Shown here: positions 6,444 through 13,065 of the stretch, in pieces | Layout: each line of letters opens with the position of its first letter | How positions within the stretch are numbered: the first letter of the stretch is position 1 | Origin: an uncultured Gemmatimonadota bacterium | Lineage (GTDB): Bacteria > Gemmatimonadota > Gemmatimonadetes > Gemmatimonadales > Gemmatimonadaceae | Length of the DNA stretch: 14,274 nucleotides | Reading direction: 5' to 3' | NCBI GenBank assembly: GCA_903894655.1 | Contig: CAITQY010000783.1 | Span: 1 to 14,274 of the forward strand | Position numbers and translations under genes: made by a program | Notes under the pieces: generated by a model | The model's input: the letters and a program-made list of their open reading frames with translations, nothing else | The model's database searches: none | Told to the model about the DNA's origin: nothing

Positions 6444-7610
6444 ATGGCCGGACGGCACTTTCTCCAGATCCCGGGACCGACACCGGTTCCCGACCGCCTG
6501 CTGCGCGCCATGCACCGAGCGATGGAAGATCATCGCTCGTCAGCGTTTCCGGCGCTCACGCGCTCGATCCTCTCGCGTCTGCCGCAGGTCGTTCATCAGA
6601 CCAACGGCGAGCCGTTCGTCTTTCCGGCCACGGGGAGTGCGATGTGGGAGGCGGCGCTGGTGAACACGGTGAACCCCGGCGGACGCTTGCTGGCGGTGCG
6701 CTTTGGACAGTTCTCGCACCTGTTCATCCACACGGCGCGCGCGCTCGGCTATCAGGTGGACGTGATCGAAGAGCCGTGGGGCGATGTCGCCAATCCAGAG
6801 CGCATCGAAGCGGCGCTGGCCGCCGACACGGCGCATGAGATTCAGGGTGTGCTGCTGGTGCACAACGAAACGGCCACCGGTGTCACGAGCGACGTGGCGG
6901 CCGTGCGCGCTGCGATCGATCGCGCGAAGCATCCGGCGCTGCTGCTGGTGGACGGCGTGAGCTCGATCGCCAGTCTCGAGTTCCAGTTCGATGCATGGGG
7001 CGTGGACTGCGCGCTCACCGGGACGCAGAAGGGCTTCATGCTGCCGGCAGGGCTCGGCATTCTCTACATGAGCGAGAAGGCACTGGCGCGCGTTGACGGC
7101 TGTACGATGCCGCGCGCGTACTTCGATCTGCGGCCGATGCGTGCGAACAACGTGCAGGGATTCTTTCCGAGCACTCCAGCGCTGTCACTGCTCTTCGGTC
7201 TCGACGAAGCGCTGACGATGCTCCTGGACGAAGGCATGGATGCGGTGGCCGAGCGTCACCGGTTCCTCGCTAATGGCGTGCGCGCGGCGGTGAGTGCGTG
7301 GGGGTTGCGTCAGTGTGCGAAGCGGCCCGAGATCGCGTCGAACTCCGTCACGGCGGTGATGGTGCCTGAGGGGCATGATGCGCGCCGGGTGATCGAACTG
7401 GCGTTCTCGCGCTACGACGTCTCGCTGGGATCGGGGCTGACCGAAGTCGCTGGCAAGCTGTTCCGCATCGGCCACCTCGGCGATACGAACAGTCTCACCT
7501 TGGCCGGTGCGTTGTCGGGTGTGGAGATGGCGCTGTGCGACGCGGGTATTCCGGTCACGCTCGGCAGCGGCGTCGGCGCCGCGCTGCAGCAGTGGCGGGT
7601 GTCGACGTGA
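6444..7610 (+). CDS. Class V aminotransferase, serine-glyoxylate / alanine-glyoxylate type
   Basis: This 388-aa cytoplasmic PLP enzyme opens with FLQIPGPTPVPDRLLRAM, the classical start of the AGT/SGAT family. FPATGSAMWEAAL (about 60-72) binds the PLP phosphate, D170 in LLLVDGVSS contacts the pyridine nitrogen, and K196 in LTGTQKGFMLPAGLG forms the Schiff base. The family transfers the amino group from serine or alanine to glyoxylate, giving glycine plus hydroxypyruvate or pyruvate. The next gene is a 2-hydroxyacid dehydrogenase with a 4-bp overlap, which favours serine as donor; its product hydroxypyruvate would go to the partner enzyme. The specificity is an inference, since phosphonate (AEP) and other class V transaminases share these motifs. 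The start lies 3 bp after the marR stop, consistent with translational coupling. Confidence 0.85.
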   Translation: MAGRHFLQIPGPTPVPDRLLRAMHRAMEDHRSSAFPALTRSILSRLPQVVHQTNGEPFVFPATGSAMWEAALVNTVNPGGRLLAVRFGQFSHLFIHTARALGYQVDVIEEPWGDVANPERIEAALAADTAHEIQGVLLVHNETATGVTSDVAAVRAAIDRAKHPALLLVDGVSSIASLEFQFDAWGVDCALTGTQKGFMLPAGLGILYMSEKALARVDGCTMPRAYFDLRPMRANNVQGFFPSTPALSLLFGLDEALTMLLDEGMDAVAERHRFLANGVRAAVSAWGLRQCAKRPEIASNSVTAVMVPEGHDARRVIELAFSRYDVSLGSGLTEVAGKLFRIGHLGDTNSLTLAGALSGVEMALCDAGIPVTLGSGVGAALQQWRVST

Positions 7611-8605
7611 GCGCGTTGTCGACGGATACGAAGAACGTCCGCGTGGTGGTCACGCGGAAGATGCCGGCCGCGGTGGAAGCAGAGATTGCGTTGCGCTACG
7701 ACGCGTTGTTCAACAAGACGGATCTGCCGCTTGCACCGGATCAACTGAAGCAGGTGCTGCAGCAGGCGGACGTTGTGATGACCACGGTGTCCGACCGCTG
7801 GAGTGAGGACATCTTCAATACGCCCGGCATCCGCGCGCGCATGCTCTGCAATGTGGGTGTGGGCGTCAATCACATCCACGTGGCGGCGGCCAAGCGGGCT
7901 GGCATCACGATCAGCAACACCCCCGATGTCGTGACCGACGACACGGCTGATATTGCGATCGCCCTGATGTTGATGACCATGCGTCGCCTGGGCGAAGGTG
8001 AGCGGCATGTGCGCAGTGGCGTGTGGGGTGGATTGCGTCCCACGTTCATGCTGGGGCGCACGATGCGCGGCAAGACGCTCGGTATTGTGGGGTATGGCCG
8101 CATCGGTCGCGCGGTGGCGCGTCAGGCTGCGGCCGCGTTCGACATGAAGATCATTTATCATGCGCCGCGTGATCCGCGCATCGATGATCCCGCCACGGCG
8201 GGGCCGGCTGGCGCCGAACGTGTGGACTCGTTGGAGACGTTGCTGGCGCGCGCCGATGTGGTGTCACTGCATTGCCCCGCCACACCCGAGACGCGTCACC
8301 TCATGAACGCGCGTACGCTCGCGCTGATGCCCGCGCATGCGTACTTGGTGAATACCGCGCGTGGTGACGTGGTCGACGAGGCCGCGCTCGCGTCGGTACT
8401 GAAGGAGCGGAAGATCGCCGGAGCGGGACTGGACGTGTACGAATTCGAACCGAGCGTGGCGGCCGAGCTCATGGAGCTCGAGAACGTGGTGTTGTTGCCG
8501 CATCTGGGTAGCGCCACCATCGAGACGCGCACCAACATGGGCATGCGCGCGCTGTCGAACCTCGATTCGTTCGTCCAGACCGGGAGCGTGAGCGACCCGG
8601 TCTGA
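7607..8605 (+). CDS. D-2-hydroxyacid dehydrogenase, likely glyoxylate/hydroxypyruvate reductase
   Basis: The 332-aa protein starts at GTG, overlapping the aminotransferase stop by four bases (GTGA). Earlier in-frame codons encode an Arg-rich stretch without family character. The NAD(P)-binding motif is GIVGYGRIGRAV (159-170). The catalytic triad is R252 (NTARGDVVD), E281 (DVYEFEP) and H299 (LLPHLGSA). The substrate-side loop VGVGVNHIHVAAAKRAGI (about 83-100) is typical of GhrB/GRHPR-type enzymes. The family reversibly reduces 2-keto acids such as glyoxylate and hydroxypyruvate to the D-hydroxyacid. Paired with the SGAT-like gene it would reduce hydroxypyruvate to D-glycerate. Cofactor preference is uncertain. 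The 56-bp gap after it holds no obvious terminator. Confidence 0.88.
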   Translation: MSALSTDTKNVRVVVTRKMPAAVEAEIALRYDALFNKTDLPLAPDQLKQVLQQADVVMTTVSDRWSEDIFNTPGIRARMLCNVGVGVNHIHVAAAKRAGITISNTPDVVTDDTADIAIALMLMTMRRLGEGERHVRSGVWGGLRPTFMLGRTMRGKTLGIVGYGRIGRAVARQAAAAFDMKIIYHAPRDPRIDDPATAGPAGAERVDSLETLLARADVVSLHCPATPETRHLMNARTLALMPAHAYLVNTARGDVVDEAALASVLKERKIAGAGLDVYEFEPSVAAELMELENVVLLPHLGSATIETRTNMGMRALSNLDSFVQTGSVSDPV

Positions 8606-8661
8606 CGCCGCGCGAACGGCCAGGTATGCCCCGCGCCACGCCCGCCGCTTAGGTTGCGTTC

Positions 8662-9537
8662 ATGGTCCATGCTGGGTTGTCCGACGATCTGCACCCCACC
8701 CCACCGGTTCCCCGGGTGGTGGGTTCTCTGTTGCACTTTACGGAGATCCGGTCGCGCTTTCTGCCGCACCCGCACGACGTCATCGTCTGCCTGCCGCCGG
8801 ACTACGCGCTGAACCGTGACCGGCGCTATCCGGTGCTGTATCTGCATGACGGGCAAAACGTGTTCGACGACCTCGCAATGTCGCCGTTCGGCGTGCAATG
8901 GGGTATCGACACCACCGCGCGTGCACTCATGCATGCCCAGGTGATCGAACCGGTCATCATCGTGGCGATCGGCAATGCCGGCCGCGATCGTATCGACGAG
9001 TACACGCCCACGCGTGACAATGCGCACGATGCCGGCGGTCTGGCCGATCGCTACGGGCAGATGCTCGTGTACGAGCTCAAGCCATGGGTGGATCACAACT
9101 GGCGCACCCGTCGTGGCGCGCGGGACACGGGGCTGGCCGGCAGCTCGCTGGGCGGCTTGCTCACGCTGCATCTCGGACTCACCCACTCGACCGTGTTCGG
9201 CAAGCTTGGCTTGTTGTCGCCGAGTGTGTGGTGGGACGATCGGTGGATCGTGCGTCAGCTGGTGGCCAACAACGGCATGCGTCCCGAGCTCAAGGTCTGG
9301 CTCGACGTGGGCACCGGTGAGGCGCGCATGCTGAAGGGCACCCGCTTGCTGTATCGCATGTTGTTGCGAAAAGGATGGCAACCGGGACACGACCTGTTGT
9401 ACATGGAGGCAGACGGGGCGCTCCATGATGAGCGGGCGTGGGGTGAGCGCTCGGGATTGTTTCTGCGTTTCCTGTTTCCCGCCATGTCGTCGTCTATCGA
9501 GGCGATGGCGTCGGCGATGTCCTCGGGGATGTCATGA
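8662..9537 (+). CDS. Alpha/beta hydrolase, esterase D / enterochelin-esterase-like
   Basis: This 291-aa protein belongs to the PF00756-type esterase family. YPVLYLHDGQNVFDD (56-70) is the usual early strand and oxyanion-loop region. The nucleophile elbow GSSLGG gives S162. LSPSVWWDD (185-193) is a family hallmark. DVGTGE (215-220) probably supplies the acid, and H255 in ALHDERAW the catalytic His. Known members hydrolyse ester substrates including ferric-siderophore esters, S-formylglutathione and acyl sugars; I cannot choose among these. There is no signal peptide, so a cytoplasmic location is likely. The last 17 residues are Met/Ser/Ala-rich and look like an added tail. The gene ends in an ATGA overlap with the DUF2461 gene, so the two are translationally coupled. 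Confidence 0.82.
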   Translation: MVHAGLSDDLHPTPPVPRVVGSLLHFTEIRSRFLPHPHDVIVCLPPDYALNRDRRYPVLYLHDGQNVFDDLAMSPFGVQWGIDTTARALMHAQVIEPVIIVAIGNAGRDRIDEYTPTRDNAHDAGGLADRYGQMLVYELKPWVDHNWRTRRGARDTGLAGSSLGGLLTLHLGLTHSTVFGKLGLLSPSVWWDDRWIVRQLVANNGMRPELKVWLDVGTGEARMLKGTRLLYRMLLRKGWQPGHDLLYMEADGALHDERAWGERSGLFLRFLFPAMSSSIEAMASAMSSGMS

Positions 9538-10268
9538 AAGAGCTGATCGGCGATCACGTCACGCCGTTTACACCAAAAGCGTTCACGTTCCTGCGCGGCA
9601 TCGCGAAGAACAACCGCAAGGAATGGTTCGAGGAGCATCGGGCCAATTTCGAACGCGAGATCAAGCGCCCGTTGGCGTCGCTCGTGGAAGAAATGGACGT
9701 GCATCTCGCCTCGTTCGCACCGGAGATCGTGGGGTCACCGAAGAAGTCGGTGTTTCGCATTCATCGCGACGTGCGTTTCTCGAAGAACAAGGCGCCGTAC
9801 AAGACGCACGCGGCGTGCTGGTTCTTTCATCGCGACGCGGGGCGCGGCGTCGGCACTGAAGCCGCGCACGGTGGAGCGGGTTTTTACTTCCACATCGAGC
9901 CCGGCACGTCGTTTTGCGGCGGCGGTATCTGGATGCCGCCGCGCTCGGCGGTGCACAAGATCCGGCAGGCCCTCACTGATGATCTGGATGGATTCGAGGA
10001 AATCGTGAAGGGGCGCGGCTTCCGTCGTCGCTTTGGCGATCTGGATACAGATGGCATGCTCACGAGGCTGCCGCGCGGCTTCGCCGCCGATCATCCAGCG
10101 GAAGCCCGGCTCCGGTATCAATCGTATACGGCGTTCGCCGAGCTCACGCCGGAGGAAGTGACGAGCCCCACGTTGCCGAAGACGCTGGCCGCGCATTTTA
10201 AGGCGATGACGCCGTTCGTGCGGTGGCTGAATGGGGCGCTGGGTTTGAGTGTGGCGATGCGCCGCTAG
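9534..10268 (+). CDS. DUF2461 / TIGR02453 family protein
   Basis: The 244-aa protein starts at the ATG of the ATGA overlap with the esterase gene. FLRGIAKNNRKEWFEEHR (19-36) is the family's N-terminal signature, and FRIHRDVRFSKNKAPYKTH (74-92) its most conserved block. GGAGFYFHIEP and GGGIWMPP in the middle complete the match. It has about the usual family length (roughly 220-240 aa). The family is widespread and soluble, and its biochemical function is unknown. Coupling to the esterase is the only contextual hint. The stop is followed by a large palindrome, so it is probably the last gene of this transcription unit. Confidence 0.88.
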   Translation: MKELIGDHVTPFTPKAFTFLRGIAKNNRKEWFEEHRANFEREIKRPLASLVEEMDVHLASFAPEIVGSPKKSVFRIHRDVRFSKNKAPYKTHAACWFFHRDAGRGVGTEAAHGGAGFYFHIEPGTSFCGGGIWMPPRSAVHKIRQALTDDLDGFEEIVKGRGFRRRFGDLDTDGMLTRLPRGFAADHPAEARLRYQSYTAFAELTPEEVTSPTLPKTLAAHFKAMTPFVRWLNGALGLSVAMRR

Positions 10269-10278
10269 GTCTGTAACG

Positions 10279-10394
10279 GCCAAACGCTTAGGAGGCAGGG
10301 AGGAGGGTGTCAGGGAGGAGGGCGCAGCAACGGCGCGCGGTGTCCCTGCTTCCTCCATCCTGACACCCTCCTCCCTGCCCCCTAAGCATTTGGC
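10279..10394. repeat. Long intergenic palindrome with a G-quadruplex motif
   Basis: Two arms, 10279-10314 and 10359-10394, are reverse complements at 34 of 36 positions. Weaker complementarity continues inward for about 14 bases, leaving a loop of roughly 16-20 nt. The outer ends read GCCAAACGCTTAGG and CCTAAGCATTTGGC. The left arm also holds two direct copies of CAGGGAGGAGGG (10296-10307 and 10311-10322), forming a canonical G4 pattern on the + strand at 10298-10322 (G3-N4-G3-N5-G3-N4-G3). It sits 10 bp after the DUF2461 stop. It could act as a terminator or mRNA-end structure, but the arms are far longer than usual and there is no U-tract. A REP/MITE-like interspersed element is the alternative. 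No target-site duplication is evident. Confidence 0.85.
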
Positions 10395-10444
10395 AGTTCG
10401 CGATCCCCACGGGTACCGTCCACCCTCAGTACCGGTGAGATTCC

Positions 10445-11269
10445 GTGTCCATGTCGAAGTCGCTGAAACTCACGCTGGACATTCTGATCGGTGCCGCCAT
10501 ACCGATTCTTGTCCTGAAGTACGGGACCGAGCCGCTCGGGGCGCTCAATGCGTACCTCACGGCCGCCATGATCCCGGTGGTCTGGGTACTCCTCGACCTC
10601 CTGGTGATCACCCGTCGCTTCAACTTCATCACGGCGTTCGTCGGTCTGACGTCGCTGATGCGTGGGGCCCTCGCGTTCTGGTACGTGGATGGCCTGCTGT
10701 TCGCGGTCAAAGACAGCGTCAGTTACGTGGTGTCGTTCTTGGTGTTTGGTGCCACGGCGCTGCTCGGGTCACCCGTCACGCGTGCGATTGCGCTACAGGG
10801 GCTGAGTCCTGACACGCCGGAGCGTGAGCAGCAGATGAACCGTCTGCTCGACGAACCGACGGTCGGATCCGCCATGAAGAAGGCGGGCATTCTGATTGGC
10901 GTGACGAATCTGGCGGCCGGTGCGATCAACTTCGTGATCAATTACCGTATGGTCCTCGCGCCATTCAACACGCCGGCGTTCAATGATCAGGTGGCCAATG
11001 TGAATGCGATCACCCGGTTCGTGCTCGTGCTGCCGGACATGGTCGCGATCTTTTTCGCCTTCTCAATGATGTACAAGGCGATGTACGCCCTGTTGCCGGC
11101 AGACCACGGGGCCGATGCGGATGCCGGCGAATTCTGGACGCTGCTGGCACGGCGAGAAGATGCCATGACGCTGGGGACTGCGGCCGACTCCAGCGGTTCC
11201 GCGCTGGCTGCCGACGACGTGCACACACGCGCGGCCCGTCAGGCCCGGGAAGAGTTCGGCCTGAGCTGA
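10445..11269 (+). CDS. VC0807-family integral membrane protein
   Basis: A 274-aa protein with about six membrane segments (around 7-25, 35-56, 60-80, 86-108, 146-168 and 190-212). A hydrophilic loop contains SPDTPEREQQMNRLLDEP, and a polar tail follows residue 220. The layout matches the VC0807 family: a short N-terminus with LDILIGAAIPILV, a 'LLD.L....R.' helix, and a central loop before a second membrane block. I recognise it by pattern, not alignment. Function is unknown. The GTG at 10445 is placed 5 bp after GGTGAG (10434-10439), better spacing than the ATG at 10451; the two differ by only two residues. It is separated from upstream genes by the palindrome and probably forms its own unit. 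Confidence 0.7.
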   Translation: MSMSKSLKLTLDILIGAAIPILVLKYGTEPLGALNAYLTAAMIPVVWVLLDLLVITRRFNFITAFVGLTSLMRGALAFWYVDGLLFAVKDSVSYVVSFLVFGATALLGSPVTRAIALQGLSPDTPEREQQMNRLLDEPTVGSAMKKAGILIGVTNLAAGAINFVINYRMVLAPFNTPAFNDQVANVNAITRFVLVLPDMVAIFFAFSMMYKAMYALLPADHGADADAGEFWTLLARREDAMTLGTAADSSGSALAADDVHTRAARQAREEFGLS

Positions 11270-11521
11270 GGTAGGGCGCTGCGGGTGCGTGTCGACACAA
11301 AAAGATTTCTGAAATGCATGTCGGGCGAATGAATTCGAATGATTGTACCGCCACGTTCGGACTGCAGCACCCGGGGAGTTCTGCGACCTGTCCGTGACTT
11401 CCGTGTGACGCGGTCATCTCGAATTCTTCGCACGCGACTCCGTATGTGCTCTGCGAACGACCATCGCCATAGCGATCGTCTGATCCGCTCCGCATCTACA
11501 CATACCGAGGACGCTGTTCCC
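11270..11521 (+). promoter_or_regulatory. Gene-free region upstream of the PhoX-like gene
   Basis: This 252-bp stretch has no gene with family character, although the downstream frame stays open back to 11339. The part around 11296-11345 is less GC-rich than its surroundings and is a reasonable place for a promoter. It contains a direct repeat CGAATGA at 11326-11332 and 11336-11342 (10-bp period, one helical turn), a possible regulator site. No PhoB-box consensus is recognisable. An RBS-like GAGGA at 11507-11511 lies 10 bp before the ATG at 11522. Confidence 0.45.
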
Positions 11522-12982
11522 ATGCGCTATCCCTCCACATTCGCCACGCGCGCGCTGGCTGCCTCGTGCAGCTTGTTCGTCGTGGCTTGCAGCGACAACA
11601 ACTCGACCGACGTGAAGCAGATCGCGCCGGTGGCACTCAAGAACCAGTCGGTCACGCCCGCCCTCGTCAAATCCCTGGTGTCCGGCGTTGAGATTTTCAG
11701 CTTGATCGGCAGCGACGATCAGCTTACCGGGTCCCCGACCTTCGTGTTTGGCGGCTCAGCCGATGGCGCTGGCTTCACGCGCAACACCGACGGCAGCTTC
11801 ACGCTGCTCACGAACCATGAGGACAACTACTCGGTGTCCCGCGTGAAGTTCGACGCGACGCTGAAGCCGATTTCGGGCGACTACGTCGTGAACTCCACCG
11901 CCGGTCGGTATCGCCTGTGTTCGGCGACGCTCGCCACGCCGGAGACGCATGGGTTTGGCCCGCTGTTTCTCACCAATGGTGAGAGCAGCGAGGAATCGGA
12001 GATTCTCGCCGTCGATCCGTCCGGCCCGGCGAATACGCCTCGCTACCTCGCGGCCCTCGGTCGCTGGAACTCCGAGCAGTCGCTGCCGCTGCCCAAGGTC
12101 GCGTATCCGAACCGCACCGTGATCATGATCGGTGATGACGATTCCAGCGCTGAAGGCGGGCAGCTGGCCATGTACGTCTCGAATACCGTTGGTGATCTCG
12201 ACAACGGCAACTTGTATGTGTTGGCGCGCACGGACAACAACACCCGCGAGCGTGACATGGTGGTGGGCCAGACGTATCCGGTGCAGTTCCGCCAGATCGC
12301 CAACCAGAAGACGCTCACCGGCCGCCAAGTGAATCTGGCCACCGTGGCGGTGAACGCGATGCGCTTCGCCCGCGTGGAAGACGTGGACTACCGCAAGGGA
12401 TCGGCCGCCAACAACCGCGAGATCTACTTCGCGGTGACCGGTCAGAACAACACGGGCGTCAACGCGGATTACAGCCGCAGCAAGTACGGCCGCGTGTATC
12501 GCGTGAAGCTCGACGAGAACAGCCCGCTGTCCGGAACGCTGGAACTGGTCATGGACGGCGATGACAAGAATGGCCCTGCCAAAACGTTCCAGAACGTCGA
12601 CAACATCTATGTCGGCACGAATTATGTGTATCCGCAGGAAGATGACAACGGATACGGCGACGAGGCACACGACGGCTGGATCTACCAGTACAACATTGCC
12701 ACACGCGAGCTGCGCCCGGTGATCGAACTCGACCACCGTCGTACGACGGCCGACGCGGCGCTGTACAATGCCACCGGTGCGCGTCCGGCGGGCAAGGCCG
12801 GCTGGGAGTACGGCGCCATGATCGACGTGTCGGCCGAGCTGGGTCAGGAGAACACGTTCATCATTTCGCTGCAGCCGCACTCGTGGAATGGTACGAAGTA
12901 TCGGGGCGTGGACGGTGGCACCGTGCGTCCGAACGAGAACCAGGCGAGCCAGATGGTCATCGTGAAGGGATTGCCGCGCTAA
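11522..12982 (+). CDS. PhoX-like (DUF839) lipoprotein, putative alkaline phosphatase
   Basis: The 486-aa protein starts at the ATG behind GAGGA. The first 22 residues form a lipoprotein signal peptide with the lipobox VVAC and C23 as the acylated cysteine. Beginning at 11339 instead would bury that signal, so I rejected it. Beta-propeller-like features of the DUF839/PhoX family follow: FTLLTNHEDNYSVSR (93-107) with the NHE motif, GFGPLFLTNGE (144-154), RFARVEDVDYRKG (281-293), and a late NVDNIYV (358-364) near acidic stretches. PhoX enzymes are Ca/Fe-dependent phosphatases that release phosphate from organic esters outside the cytoplasm. Classical PhoX uses a Tat signal, while this one has no twin arginine and appears to be membrane-anchored through Sec and lipidation. 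Family membership is likely; phosphatase activity is an inference. Confidence 0.75.
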   Translation: MRYPSTFATRALAASCSLFVVACSDNNSTDVKQIAPVALKNQSVTPALVKSLVSGVEIFSLIGSDDQLTGSPTFVFGGSADGAGFTRNTDGSFTLLTNHEDNYSVSRVKFDATLKPISGDYVVNSTAGRYRLCSATLATPETHGFGPLFLTNGESSEESEILAVDPSGPANTPRYLAALGRWNSEQSLPLPKVAYPNRTVIMIGDDDSSAEGGQLAMYVSNTVGDLDNGNLYVLARTDNNTRERDMVVGQTYPVQFRQIANQKTLTGRQVNLATVAVNAMRFARVEDVDYRKGSAANNREIYFAVTGQNNTGVNADYSRSKYGRVYRVKLDENSPLSGTLELVMDGDDKNGPAKTFQNVDNIYVGTNYVYPQEDDNGYGDEAHDGWIYQYNIATRELRPVIELDHRRTTADAALYNATGARPAGKAGWEYGAMIDVSAELGQENTFIISLQPHSWNGTKYRGVDGGTVRPNENQASQMVIVKGLPR

Positions 12983-13001
12983 CTGCGCAACAGGGTGGTG
13001 T

Positions 13002-13050
13002 CACAGGCCGGCTCGGAGCATGCCTCCCGGCCGGCCTGTGCTGTCTTTCT
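13002..13050 (+). terminator. Rho-independent-type terminator after the PhoX-like gene
   Basis: CACAGGCCGGC (13002-13012) and GCCGGCCTGTG (13030-13040) form a perfect 11-bp stem. A GAG/CTC pairing inside the loop is possible. The stem is followed by CTGTCTTTCT, a moderately T-rich tail. It sits 20 bp after the stop at 12982 and ends just before the RBS of the next gene, so it should separate the two transcription units at least partly. Confidence 0.75.
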
Positions 13051-13065
13051 ATCGGAGTGTCTGTC

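Noticed and set aside
8296..9426. Minus-strand frame of 376 codons across the dehydrogenase and esterase genes
   Set aside because: It spans two well-supported + strand genes and shows no domain signature.
11386..11420. Possible Pho box (TCCGTG repeated) upstream of the PhoX-like gene
   Set aside because: The two copies are 9 bp apart and do not match the known 11-bp-spaced consensus.
11339..11521. N-terminal extension of the PhoX-like protein
   Set aside because: The extension is Arg/Ser-rich and would precede a good lipoprotein signal peptide; the RBS is at 11507-11511.
11756..12880. Minus-strand frame of 374 codons opposite the PhoX-like gene
   Set aside because: No family motif and no RBS, and it lies entirely within a convincing + strand lipoprotein gene.
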